A model generated the notes under the pieces. That model was not told the DNA's origin, did not search any database, and was given only the letters and a program-made list of their open reading frames with translations. A stretch of 44,103 bases of DNA from contig JASGLU010000007.1 in the NCBI GenBank assembly GCA_030156825.1, positions 1 through 44,103 on the forward strand. Reading direction: 5' to 3'. Positions within the stretch are counted from its first letter, which is position 1; each line of letters opens with the position of its first letter. Position numbers and translations under genes: made by a program. Source of the stretch: Candidatus Atribacteria bacterium. GTDB lineage: Bacteria; Atribacterota; Atribacteria; Atribacterales; JASGLU01. Positions 15,264-23,618 of the stretch are shown in pieces.

Positions 15264-16196
15264 TTATTCCAAAATTTCTCCTTTTTGGATTTTATATCCA
15301 CAGCAAAACTCTCGACCGGTAAGCACCTTGCCACCTTCTGGCTGGAGAAGTTCAATTTGAAGCAGACCTTCTCCGGTAGCCACTATCAACCTTTTATCTT
15401 TATCTATCTCTACCACCTTCCCCGGTTCCCCTGACTTATCTCCAGAATAAAGTTTTCCGCTTAAAATTTTCACCCGTTTCCCTCTGAGATAAGTCCAGAC
15501 TCCCGGTCGAGGGGAAAAGGCTCTAATTTGATTTACAATAAACAAAGCAGAACGCGTCCAATCCACTCGAGCCATTTCTTTGCTCAGTTTAGGAGCATAG
15601 CTAACCAGGTTAGCGTCCTGATTTTGGGGAACAATTATTCCCTTCAACCACTTGTCCAGAGTATCAACCAGTAACTCTCCCCCCAATAAACCTAATTTCT
15701 CTTCTAAAGTTGCTGCATTATCTTTTTCCTCAATTTTCAAAGTTTTTTGAGACAAAATCGGTCCACTATCCATCCCTTCATCCATAAGCATTATAGTTAC
15801 TCCAGTTTCCTCTTCACCGTTAAGCAAAGTCCACCGGATAGGATCGGCTCCCCGATATTTAGGAAGAAGCGAGGGATGAACGTTAATAAACCCCCGAACT
15901 GGGACCTGCAAAAGCTCTTTTTTAATTATTTGTCCAAAACTGGCAACCACTATTGCTTGGGGACGAAGAGAGCGAACTTGCTCAACAAAACCCGGGTCGT
16001 TAACCCTTTTCGGTTGCCAGACCGGAATTTCCAATCCGGTCATCCTTTTTTTAACCGGCGGGGCACTTAATTTTTTGCCTCTACCAGCTGGCCGGTCAGG
16101 TTGAGTAATAACCCCTAAAAGTTCAAATTGACTGGATAAGAGAGCTTCTAAAATTAGAACTGAAAAAGAGGAAGTGCCCATAAATATTAATTTCAA
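15264..16196 (-). CDS. fmt: Methionyl-tRNA formyltransferase
   Basis: Formylates initiator Met-tRNA using 10-formyl-THF. The 310-residue protein has an N-terminal formyltransferase domain with VVASFGQIIKKELL, the catalytic Asn-His of NVHPSLLPKYRGADPI (the family usually has HASLLP) and Asp in VTIMLMDEGMDSG. A C-terminal OB-like tRNA-binding domain follows. The TTG start overlaps the def stop (TTGA). The substrate 10-formyl-THF is also the product of Fhs at 40-42 kb. Confidence 0.96.
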   Translation of the reverse strand: MKLIFMGTSSFSVLILEALLSSQFELLGVITQPDRPAGRGKKLSAPPVKKRMTGLEIPVWQPKRVNDPGFVEQVRSLRPQAIVVASFGQIIKKELLQVPVRGFINVHPSLLPKYRGADPIRWTLLNGEEETGVTIMLMDEGMDSGPILSQKTLKIEEKDNAATLEEKLGLLGGELLVDTLDKWLKGIIVPQNQDANLVSYAPKLSKEMARVDWTRSALFIVNQIRAFSPRPGVWTYLRGKRVKILSGKLYSGDKSGEPGKVVEIDKDKRLIVATGEGLLQIELLQPEGGKVLTGREFCCGYKIQKGEILE

Positions 16197-16708
16197 CGAT
16201 TAGCGTCCTCCCTTCCATAGCTGTTAATCTTCCTTAACTTTCCAGCAACTAAAAGTCGACGACGGGGAGATAAGCGATCAATGAAAAGAATACCCTGTAA
16301 ATGGTCAATCTCGTGCTGCAAAATTCTTGCCAAAAACCCCTCGGCTTCTATAACTATTTCTTTACCCGAAGGAGTAAAAGCCTCTACCGTTGCTTTCCGT
16401 GGCCGCTCAACTTTGGAAAAAATCTGAGGAAAACTTAGACACCCTTCTTCTTCTACCTCTTTTTCTTCCCCCAAACTCTGAATACGGGGATTAATTAATA
16501 AAAGGTCCTCTCCAGTTTCTGGGTTAATCACAGCAATCAATTGGAGCGGAACCCCTATCTGATTACCGGCTAAGCCCACTCCCGAAGCAGCATGCATGGT
16601 TTCCCTCATATCACTTAGCAACTTAACTATCTTCCCATCAATATTTTCTACCGGTTGTGCTTTCTCTCGTAAAATTTGATCTCCGTAAAAACGGATAGAC
16701 AAGCTCAT
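16193..16708 (-). CDS. def: Peptide deformylase
   Basis: Metallo-hydrolase that removes N-formyl from nascent proteins. The three motifs are GVGLAGNQIG (a variant of GxGxAAxQxG with AG-N in place of AA-P), EGCLSFP with the metal Cys, and QHEIDHLQG with both metal His residues and the catalytic Glu. 171 residues, type 1 length, with a slightly extended basic C terminus. ATG at 16708 with a GAAGGAG Shine-Dalgarno. Translationally coupled to fmt, the classical def-fmt pair. Confidence 0.96.
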   Translation of the reverse strand: MSLSIRFYGDQILREKAQPVENIDGKIVKLLSDMRETMHAASGVGLAGNQIGVPLQLIAVINPETGEDLLLINPRIQSLGEEKEVEEEGCLSFPQIFSKVERPRKATVEAFTPSGKEIVIEAEGFLARILQHEIDHLQGILFIDRLSPRRRLLVAGKLRKINSYGREDANR

Positions 16709-16747
16709 AGTTTTTCTCCTTCTTATCCAATTTCATCTAAAACCCAC

Positions 16748-18763
16748 TCATTGGTCAACTTTAAGAAAGACTTGAACGTTTCCAATCTTTCGCCCGTCTA
16801 AAGTGCGGGACAAAGTTTCCAAAACTTTTTTCCTCTCCCTCGGGGGAAATATAATTACCATCTCATCACGAAGAGAGCCCCTTTTTCGGAGGCCAGCACT
16901 GGGAAAAGGTCCCATCACCTTCCAACCTTCCCCTTTGCACTCCTCTCCAATTTTAGTTAGAACCACCTGCCTTTTCTTTCTATTCCCCCCTTCCCCTATC
17001 AAATAAAGCATCACCGAATAAGGGGGATAACCCAAACTCTCTCTTTTTTCTAATTCTTCTCGGTAGAACACCCACCAAGGAGCCAAAAGTCGCTCGGCCT
17101 CCTTCTCTTTTTCTTCTTTAATCTGCAAAAATAAACGAGGGGTTGTCTTACTTTCCGTCCCTAAAAAAAGCCGGGCTTTTTGAACTTGACCATACAGTTT
17201 TTCCCGAGCTCGAAAATCGGTCAAAGAAAGCCAGCTTTCTACGCTGACCATTACCAACAAGTCTCCCTTACTCAAAACCTCTTCCTGCAGAAGAAGAGAA
17301 GTCCCTACCACAATTGAGGGGAAAACTAAAGGAAGCTCCCTTTTTCTCTCTTCTCGGTCCATGCGCAAAATAGAGACCCGGCTAAAAATTTTACTCACCG
17401 TTTCCCAAACCCGCTCAACCCCTTCACCCCAGGCCTCCAACCATGCCCCCCCACACTGAGGACAGACCGCATCCGGCAGTTGCACCAAGCCACACCAGGG
17501 GCAAATCAAGCGATGGTCTTCTATATGGTAGCGAAAAGCTACCTCACATCGAGGGCAAACATAGTAAAAACCACAATCCCGACATCCTAAAGCCGAGGAG
17601 TATCCTGTCTTTTGCACCCAAATAAAAGCCCTTCCTCCTTGAGATAAGGTTTGAGAAATGGCCTGTTGAACCGGAAGAGTCAAAACCCTTTTTTTAGCTC
17701 GATAGGTAACAATTTTTACCTCCGGTCGGGCCACTTCTTGGGAAGGAAAGAAATCTTTATGACTAACTTTCCTGCTATCCATTAAATAGAACTCTTCCAA
17801 ACTGGGTACCGACCCAACTATCTCCAACCGCCCTCCACCCAGTTTTACCCTCTCTTCCAAAATTCGCAAAGAATCATATCCCGGTACTTGATCTGAAAAA
17901 TGCCCCCGATCCGCAGGATCCAATATCAAGTAGTAAGAAACTTCCCGGGCAGGTAAAAATAAGGCCAGGCGAGTTCCTAAAATAAGCTGATAATCACCGG
18001 CTTCGGCTAATTTATAAGCGAAAAACCTCTTTTTAGAAGACAAGCGACTGTCATACTTAATCAAGTGCCAACAATCAAGTTGGGTGGCTAAAATTTTATA
18101 GTACCGGTCCAGAGTGGCAAAGTCGGGGAAAATAACCATCCCTTTTTTACCCTCGGTTTTTAACCGCTGGCAAAAATTAGTAATAAAAGAAACTCTGTCT
18201 TTAAAAAAAGGGATCGATTGCCAGTAAACTTGGGGCTCTCCACCCGAAAACCAAGACACAGGTTCAATTTTTTCTCTCTCCAAAGCCATAATTCCCTTTT
18301 TTACCAACCGCCTGATTTTATCCCGTGATAAACCGGTTTTCTCTCGAAATAAAAACAAATTAACTCCCGCAGGAGCAATTTCCTCTATATCCGGGTCTCG
18401 TCTGGCACCTGGATATACCCTAAAGGAGGCGTCCTCTTCCCATCTTTTAGCCAAAGGAGGAGTAAACAGAGAAAGAGCCTCTCCCAAAGAACAAAACCAA
18501 AGTTCTTGTATTCGATGGGCCAGACTTATTTCCAGAGAACTGAGGGGAAAAATCGGAGCCACCCCAACTATCGGCTTTAAGGGAATATTTTTTTCATTTT
18601 TTTCATCCTCTGCTACCACCCATCCCAAAAGAGAACGATTTTTAAGTTCCACCTTGACCAAGCTTCCCCGGTGGACTTCTTCCTGGAGAAAAGGAGGCAC
18701 TAAATAAGAAAAATTATGATAAAGAGGAACCGGTAGCGCAACTGAAATCAAGCGGTCAACCAT
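16748..18763 (-). CDS. priA: PriA-like primosomal protein N' with degenerate ATPase motifs
   Basis: Homologue of the replication-restart helicase PriA. The N-terminal DNA-binding domain (VALPVPLYHNFSY...RGSLVKVEL) and the zinc-binding cysteines are intact: C394, C397, C403, C406, C421, C424, C434 and C437. However, the segment aligned with Walker A (about 171-180) reads WFSGGEPQVY instead of GxTGSGKTEVY, the DEEH box region (281-285) reads LDPAD, and the motif VI region (526-536) reads QVQKARLFLG instead of QxxGRAGR. At 671 residues it is shorter than typical PriA. This suggests a non-ATPase structural primosome factor, as described for actinobacterial PriA-like proteins. It sits in the usual coaBC-priA-def place and overlaps the coaBC stop by 8 bases. 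Confidence 0.88.
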   Translation of the reverse strand: MVDRLISVALPVPLYHNFSYLVPPFLQEEVHRGSLVKVELKNRSLLGWVVAEDEKNEKNIPLKPIVGVAPIFPLSSLEISLAHRIQELWFCSLGEALSLFTPPLAKRWEEDASFRVYPGARRDPDIEEIAPAGVNLFLFREKTGLSRDKIRRLVKKGIMALEREKIEPVSWFSGGEPQVYWQSIPFFKDRVSFITNFCQRLKTEGKKGMVIFPDFATLDRYYKILATQLDCWHLIKYDSRLSSKKRFFAYKLAEAGDYQLILGTRLALFLPAREVSYYLILDPADRGHFSDQVPGYDSLRILEERVKLGGGRLEIVGSVPSLEEFYLMDSRKVSHKDFFPSQEVARPEVKIVTYRAKKRVLTLPVQQAISQTLSQGGRAFIWVQKTGYSSALGCRDCGFYYVCPRCEVAFRYHIEDHRLICPWCGLVQLPDAVCPQCGGAWLEAWGEGVERVWETVSKIFSRVSILRMDREERKRELPLVFPSIVVGTSLLLQEEVLSKGDLLVMVSVESWLSLTDFRAREKLYGQVQKARLFLGTESKTTPRLFLQIKEEKEKEAERLLAPWWVFYREELEKRESLGYPPYSVMLYLIGEGGNRKKRQVVLTKIGEECKGEGWKVMGPFPSAGLRKRGSLRDEMVIIFPPRERKKVLETLSRTLDGRKIGNVQVFLKVDQ

Positions 18764-19979
18764 TGATAAAGTAAGAAGCTATATGATCAATAATTTCTCG
18801 AGCCAAATCTCTCTTATCCAAAAGAGGGAGTTCTCGCTCGTTATTTAAACTATCTACTATCCAGGCCTTATTAGTTGGAGTTTGAAAACCGGTGTCAGCT
18901 CTTCCCACCAAATTAGCCACCATCAAATCAACTTTTTTCTGTTCAAGTTTTTGTCGAGCAAATTCCAGGGGCTGGTTAGTCTCGGCACAGAATCCCACTA
19001 CTATTTGGTCAGAGCGCTTGTTAGTGCCCATCCAACTTAAAATATCAGGGTTAAGAACCAGGGAAAGGGAAAAAGAAGAGTGAAGGTTTTTTTTAATCTT
19101 TTCTGAAGAAAAAAAAGCCGGTCGATAATCAGTTACCGCTGCCACCATAAAACAAATATCACAGTCGGGAAAACGGCGACTCACCAGCTGAAACATTTCG
19201 GTAGCGGTATCTACTTTCTCTACCTCAACTCCCGCGGGGAACCTTACCGAAGTTTGACCAGTCACCATTGAAACTTGAGCCCCATCAGCTTTAGCTTGAG
19301 CCGCCAGAGCACAGCCCATCATACCACTGGAAGAATTAGAAATAAATCTAACTGGATCCAACCACTCTCGGGTAGCTCCGGCAACTACCAATACTTTTTT
19401 ATCCTTTAGCGGCTTTTCTGGATAACAATGATAAAATAAAGATTCTACCAAAATCTCCCATGAGGGTAAACGACCTTTTCCTTCTTCTCGACAAGCCAAA
19501 GCCCCCTCCTCTGGCTCAACCACTCCTGCCCCCAAAGAAGCTATTATTTTCAAATTCTCCTGCACCAGCGGATTACTCCACATAGCTCGATTCATAGCCG
19601 GAGCCACTATCACTTTTTCTGGAGCCACCAGCAAGATAGTACTCAAAAGGTCGTCCGCAATCCCCCGGGCCATCTTACCCAAAATATTAGCCGTTGCCGG
19701 GGCAACTAATATCCCCTGGCTTTCTCGAGGAATAGAGATGTGGGGAATTTTCTCTCCCTCTTCAAAAAGACTACATCTTACTGGGTTACCACTCAAAGCT
19801 TCAAAAGTAGCCCGACCCACAAACTGGAGTGCCGACTGAGTCATAACTACCTCAACCCTCGCCCCCACCTGGGCTAAATAACTAACCACCTGAGCCACTT
19901 TAAAAGCAGCAATCCCCCCACTCACTCCCAAAGTAATTCGCTTCTCTTTCCAGAAACCCGGAGGATGATAAACTATCAT
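18756..19979 (-). CDS. coaBC: Bifunctional phosphopantothenoylcysteine decarboxylase/phosphopantothenate-cysteine ligase
   Basis: Two consecutive steps of CoA synthesis. The N-terminal flavoprotein half (CoaC, about 1-190) has GVSGGIAAFK, the catalytic His in PHISIPRESQG, VAPATANILGK and the PAMNRAMW substrate motif. The C-terminal CoaB half has VVAGATREWLDPVRFISNSSSG, AAVTDYRP and the NPDIL segment. Length 407 is normal. It overlaps rpoZ as ATGA. With coaD at 6.8 kb, two CoA-synthesis loci lie in the window. Confidence 0.96.
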   Translation of the reverse strand: MIVYHPPGFWKEKRITLGVSGGIAAFKVAQVVSYLAQVGARVEVVMTQSALQFVGRATFEALSGNPVRCSLFEEGEKIPHISIPRESQGILVAPATANILGKMARGIADDLLSTILLVAPEKVIVAPAMNRAMWSNPLVQENLKIIASLGAGVVEPEEGALACREEGKGRLPSWEILVESLFYHCYPEKPLKDKKVLVVAGATREWLDPVRFISNSSSGMMGCALAAQAKADGAQVSMVTGQTSVRFPAGVEVEKVDTATEMFQLVSRRFPDCDICFMVAAVTDYRPAFFSSEKIKKNLHSSFSLSLVLNPDILSWMGTNKRSDQIVVGFCAETNQPLEFARQKLEQKKVDLMVANLVGRADTGFQTPTNKAWIVDSLNNERELPLLDKRDLAREIIDHIASYFING

Positions 19980-20170
19980 TCTTCCACAAACTCAAACTGG
20001 ATTTTATCCTCTAAAAATTCCTGCAGAGCAACAAACAAAGGTTTGTGTTTTTCCTCTAACTCTACTAAGGGATTTGCTCCTTCGTTCAGTTGCCTAGTTC
20101 TTTTAGCTATAATCAAAGACAGAATATAACGGTTCCCGGCTTTTTTGAGCATCTCATCGATGGGTAACAT
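19976..20170 (-). CDS. rpoZ: DNA-directed RNA polymerase subunit omega
   Basis: Small RNA polymerase assembly subunit. The 64 residues contain MLKKAGNRYILSLIIAKRTRQLN, matching the omega core (NRY...VAKRARQL), followed by an acidic tail. I use the ATG at 20170: the earlier GTG at 20179 lies within the AGGGGTGA Shine-Dalgarno itself. gmk-rpoZ-coaBC is a standard order. Confidence 0.93.
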   Translation of the reverse strand: MLPIDEMLKKAGNRYILSLIIAKRTRQLNEGANPLVELEEKHKPLFVALQEFLEDKIQFEFVEE

Positions 20171-20183
20171 TTTTATCACCCCT

Positions 20184-20783
20184 TTAAGTTTTAGTCTCTT
20201 CTATCCAATCGGTTTTATCTCTTATCCGACATCTTTCAGCCACAATAATAGAACGGAATTTATCTACCGCTTCTTCCAATTCGTCATTAACAATTAAATA
20301 ATTGTAATCATGGATAGATTTCATTTCAAGGTGAGCATTGGTCATCCGCAGCAAAATTTCTTCTCCCTGGTCGGTATTACGTTCGCGCAATCGCTTCTCC
20401 AAAGTTTTCAAAGAAGGGGGAGCAACGAAAATAAAAATCCCCTGCGGAAAATTCTTTTTCACCTGCAGCGCTCCTTGAATATCAATTTCCAGAATTACGT
20501 CAAAGCCCTGTTGCAACCACTCTTCTACCGGACGGCGTGGAGTACCATAATAATTTCCATGTACCCGCGCCCATTCCAAAAACTCACCCCGAGCCTTCAT
20601 TTTCTCAAAAGTTTCCCGATCCAGAAAAAAATAATCAACCCCCTCCATCTCTCCTGTTCGGCGAGAACGGGTAGTACAGGAAATTGAATATTTCAGATCA
20701 TGAACTTTGGCCACAACTTCTCTTCTTAAAGTGCTCTTCCCTACCCCCGAAGGTCCAGAAATAACAAACAATAGGCCAGACAT
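20184..20783 (-). CDS. gmk: Guanylate kinase
   Basis: Phosphorylates GMP to GDP. 199 residues with the P-loop ISGPSGVGKST at the N terminus, the GMP-binding SCTTRSRRTGEMEGVDYFF segment, LEWARVHGNYYGTPR, and LEIDIQGALQVKK. C-terminal lid residues FVAPPSLKTLEKRLRERNTD are typical. The gene starts one base after yicC ends. Confidence 0.97.
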   Translation of the reverse strand: MSGLLFVISGPSGVGKSTLRREVVAKVHDLKYSISCTTRSRRTGEMEGVDYFFLDRETFEKMKARGEFLEWARVHGNYYGTPRRPVEEWLQQGFDVILEIDIQGALQVKKNFPQGIFIFVAPPSLKTLEKRLRERNTDQGEEILLRMTNAHLEMKSIHDYNYLIVNDELEEAVDKFRSIIVAERCRIRDKTDWIEETKT

Positions 20784-20784
20784 A

Positions 20785-21660
20785 TTATTCTATATTTTGA
20801 ATCTGTTCTCGCATTTTCTCGACAATGGTCTTCATATCTACCACCAAAGAAGAAATTTTTGCGCTCCCTGATTTGGACCCCACAGTATTAATTTCCCGGT
20901 TTATTTCCTGTAAAATAAACTCCATTTCTCGACCTATTGCTCCCTTCTTGTTTAAGAGCTGTCCTATTCTCTCCAGGTGCGTTTTTAAGCGAATAACTTC
21001 TTCATTTATATCACTTCGATCCAAATAAAATATCAATTCTTGAGCCAACAAAGCTTCATTGACCGGGCTTTGAGGAGCAACTTCCTGCAGTTTCCGGTTT
21101 AACTTATCCCGATAATATTGCGAAACAGCTCCCTCTTCATTTTTGATTTCTCCTAAAATTTTCTTCAAATTTTTTAAATAATTATCCAAATCTTGCTGCA
21201 ACTTAGCTCCTTCTCTTTCCCGAAATTCAACCAGTTTTGTTAGACAATTTTCCAGAATTGGTTGAAAATTATACCATTCTTCCACCCACTTCTGACTTTC
21301 CTCTTTTACCCGAATTATTCCTTCCCCGGTTTGAAGTAAAATTTCTATCCGGGGAACAAAAGGTAAACCTAACTCAGAACATATCCGGCGAAGAGCGTCC
21401 AAATAGGAACGGGCCAGATCAGGGTCTGGCTCAACCGTGAAAATCGATCCCTTAGGCTCAAAATCAACCCGCAAATCCACTTTCCCCCGGGATAACCGCT
21501 CTCGAAACAGGGAAAGGATTTGCTCTTCCCAAAGATAAAGTTCTTTCGGTAAATGCAAGTTTAAACTAAAAAAACGGTGGTTAAGGCTCCTCACAGAAAC
21601 CCGATAAAAAGCTAAATTTCCCTCTCCTTCTGCATATCCAAAACCAGTCATACTTAACAT
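20785..21660 (-). CDS. yicC: YicC/YloC family endoribonuclease
   Basis: Member of the YicC/YloC family, recently recognised as endoribonucleases. It starts with the signature MLSMTGFGYAEGE, has SLNHRFFSLNLHLP, and ends with KKGAIGREMEFILQEINREINTVGSKSG, the most conserved part. The frame is open to 21738, but the ATG at 21660 is the family start and has GGGAG about 8 bases upstream; it gives 291 residues. First gene of the yicC-to-rpe operon, with a promoter in the divergent spacer. Confidence 0.94.
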   Translation of the reverse strand: MLSMTGFGYAEGEGNLAFYRVSVRSLNHRFFSLNLHLPKELYLWEEQILSLFRERLSRGKVDLRVDFEPKGSIFTVEPDPDLARSYLDALRRICSELGLPFVPRIEILLQTGEGIIRVKEESQKWVEEWYNFQPILENCLTKLVEFREREGAKLQQDLDNYLKNLKKILGEIKNEEGAVSQYYRDKLNRKLQEVAPQSPVNEALLAQELIFYLDRSDINEEVIRLKTHLERIGQLLNKKGAIGREMEFILQEINREINTVGSKSGSAKISSLVVDMKTIVEKMREQIQNIE

Positions 21661-21678
21661 ATCTTCGTCTCCCATCTC

Positions 21679-21707
21679 TTTACAAAAGAAACTTGGCACT
21701 ATATTAT
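21679..21707 (+). promoter_or_regulatory. Predicted promoter for rqcH
   Basis: TTTACA (21679-21684), a 17-base spacer and TATTAT (21702-21707), each hexamer matching consensus at 5 of 6 positions. The start would lie about 26 bases before the rqcH ATG. Its -10 overlaps the -10 of the opposing yicC promoter. Confidence 0.5.
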
Positions 21708-21729
21708 TGGATATTATACCAACTGTCAA
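21701..21729 (-). promoter_or_regulatory. Predicted promoter for the yicC-to-rpe operon
   Basis: Minus strand TTGACA (21724-21729, perfect -35), 17-base spacer and TAATAT (21701-21706, 4 of 6). It lies about 40 bases upstream of the yicC ATG, in the divergent spacer with rqcH. Confidence 0.5.
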
Positions 21730-21739
21730 CGAAAGCAAA

Positions 21740-23461
21740 ATGAAGAATTTAGAAGGCGTTCCTCTCCATTTTTTAATAGACGAGTTAAAAGTAGCTATTC
21801 AGGGCAGCCGAATCCAAAAAGTATCGGTTGCCGACCAATATACTATTTTTCTTCAACTTTTCACCCAGGCTGGTTTGGGAGAATTGGGCATTTCCATTCA
21901 TCCCGAAATGAATCTTTTATTCTGGCACATAGGTAAAACCCCCTCTCTTCCCTCTACAAAAAGGGGAGCTTTTGAGCAACTTTTAAATAAATATCTTACC
22001 GGAGGAAGAATTACAAACATCCAACAAGTGGGCTGGGACCGGGTGGTACAAGTTACAGTCCATAATCCCTCTCTCTGGCAAGAAAAAGACACCTTTACCT
22101 TCTGGATAGAATTGACCGGGAGAAATGCCAACTGCATTTTAACCGACGATGGTCCCTCTTTTAACGTTTTGGGATCTTCTCGAGCGATAACCGCCAGACA
22201 TAGCCGTTACCGCACTATCCTACCTGGTCATCCTTATCTACTTCCCCCTCCCCAGGAATCGAAATTAGACCCGATAAAATTCATAACCAAACCGCCTCCC
22301 CTAAAAGAGCTTTCTTTCGATAGGCAAAACTTTAAAAAATGGATTATCAACCACTTAGCCGGTTTTGGCCCTTTTCTGGCCCAGTGGATAGTCGATTACT
22401 TTGAATCTAATCCACCCCTACCCGGCCCCCCAGAAAAACAGCTGAAAAAAGCACTCCAATTCCTGTTTAAACCACTAATTGAAGGAAATTACCAAGTGTT
22501 TCTCTTTTTCCAGCCTCAGGACTTCAAACCGGTGGGGATTTTCTGGCTAAAAAATAGCTCGCCTTACCAAGATATGCCCCACAAAACATACTCGACTTTC
22601 AGCGAAGCATTGTTCAACTTTTATCTTTTTCATCGAACCTGGAAGGAAAAATATGATCTTGAAGAAAAAAGAAAACGTAAACTTCAGCAAGAACTTGATT
22701 TTTGGGAAAAAGAAGAGGAGAAAATTCTACTTTCTCTGGCAGAAGAACAAAACCTACTTGAACTCAAAACCAAAGGAGAATTATTAAAACTCTACCCCGC
22801 TCTTACCATTAAAAAAAGGGATGCTCATGGGATATGGGTGGTCAACCATTTTAGTCAAAAAGAAGAAACCGTTTTTATAGAACTCGACCCTAATTTGAGT
22901 ATTAGTCAAAATATGCAGCAGTATTTCCGAAAATACCGAAAAGCTATCAACCGTAACCAGCAGCTCAAAAAAAGGTTAGCTTTTATTGCCGAAAAAAAAG
23001 ACTCTCTGAACTCAGCTCTTCGCCAACCGGCAGTCGCACCTTATCTTTCAACCCCTCCGACAAAAGGTAAAAAGAAATCTGCAAGTAAATTACCCGCCGG
23101 GATTATTAAATTTACCACTCCCTCGGGTAATGAAATTTTGGTAGGCAAAAACCAAAAGAGCAATCACCTTCTCCTCACCCGGATGGCTAATCGGTCTGAT
23201 TTCTGGTTCCATATCAGAGATTTAACCGGTTCTCATACTATTTTAAAAGTTAATCATCCTGCTACTCAAATCGAAGACATGGTACGAGCTGCTCAGGTAG
23301 CTGCCTATTTCTCTAAAGCCAGAGGAGAAACCAAAACTGAGGTAATAGTCACTCAGGTGAAGCATCTTCGTTTTCCTCCGGGCGCAAACTTGGGAAAAGT
23401 GATTTTTCAAAATGAAAAAACCTACCTTGTGCCTGCCGTTTTACCCCGCGAACTCAGTTAA
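21740..23461 (+). CDS. rqcH: RqcH/NFACT ribosome-rescue factor (FbpA family)
   Basis: Bacterial Rqc2 homologue that binds obstructed 50S-peptidyl-tRNA complexes and drives C-terminal alanine tailing; the family was formerly annotated as fibronectin-binding protein. The NFACT-N domain begins at LIDELKVAIQGSRIQKV and holds the conserved Asp100-Arg101 pair in GWDRVVQV. A coiled-coil middle (about residues 300-440) is rich in Lys/Glu. The NFACT-R domain follows (TPSGNEILVGKNQKSN, DFWFHIRDLTGSHTIL, AAYFSKARGETKTEVIVT). I chose the ATG at 21740 (573 residues) because similarity starts there; the frame is open to a possible start at 21707. The Shine-Dalgarno is weak. Divergent from yicC, a frequent arrangement in Firmicutes. 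Confidence 0.92.
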   Translation: MKNLEGVPLHFLIDELKVAIQGSRIQKVSVADQYTIFLQLFTQAGLGELGISIHPEMNLLFWHIGKTPSLPSTKRGAFEQLLNKYLTGGRITNIQQVGWDRVVQVTVHNPSLWQEKDTFTFWIELTGRNANCILTDDGPSFNVLGSSRAITARHSRYRTILPGHPYLLPPPQESKLDPIKFITKPPPLKELSFDRQNFKKWIINHLAGFGPFLAQWIVDYFESNPPLPGPPEKQLKKALQFLFKPLIEGNYQVFLFFQPQDFKPVGIFWLKNSSPYQDMPHKTYSTFSEALFNFYLFHRTWKEKYDLEEKRKRKLQQELDFWEKEEEKILLSLAEEQNLLELKTKGELLKLYPALTIKKRDAHGIWVVNHFSQKEETVFIELDPNLSISQNMQQYFRKYRKAINRNQQLKKRLAFIAEKKDSLNSALRQPAVAPYLSTPPTKGKKKSASKLPAGIIKFTTPSGNEILVGKNQKSNHLLLTRMANRSDFWFHIRDLTGSHTILKVNHPATQIEDMVRAAQVAAYFSKARGETKTEVIVTQVKHLRFPPGANLGKVIFQNEKTYLVPAVLPRELS

Positions 23462-23479
23462 CCAAAGAGTCACCACCCA

Positions 23480-23508
23480 TTGACGAAAAAGCAGAAAGAC
23501 AATATAAT
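23480..23508 (+). promoter_or_regulatory. Near-consensus promoter for tRNA-Glu
   Basis: TTGACG (23480-23485), exactly 17 bases, then TATAAT (23503-23508), starting transcription roughly 30 bases before the mature tRNA. Eleven of 12 hexamer bases match consensus, the strongest promoter seen in the window. Confidence 0.8.
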
Positions 23509-23543
23509 AGGCTTTGTTTTAGAATCCAATACGAAATTTCAGT

Positions 23544-23618
23544 GGCCCAATCGAATAGTGGTTAGTTCAGCGGGCTCTCAATCCGCAGGCCGGGGTTCAA
23601 TTCCCCGTTGGGCCACCA
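23544..23618 (+). tRNA. tRNA-Glu (anticodon CTC)
   Basis: A full cloverleaf can be drawn. Acceptor GGCCCAA pairs with TTGGGCC, the discriminator is A and CCA is genomically encoded. The D stem is GAAT/GTTC around AGTGGTTA; the anticodon stem GCGGG/TCCGC encloses CTCTCAA with anticodon CTC at 23577-23579; the variable loop is AGGC; the T stem CGGGG/CCCCG encloses TTCAATT. CTC reads GAG (Glu). No clear terminator follows, only a T-run at about 23635. Confidence 0.93.
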
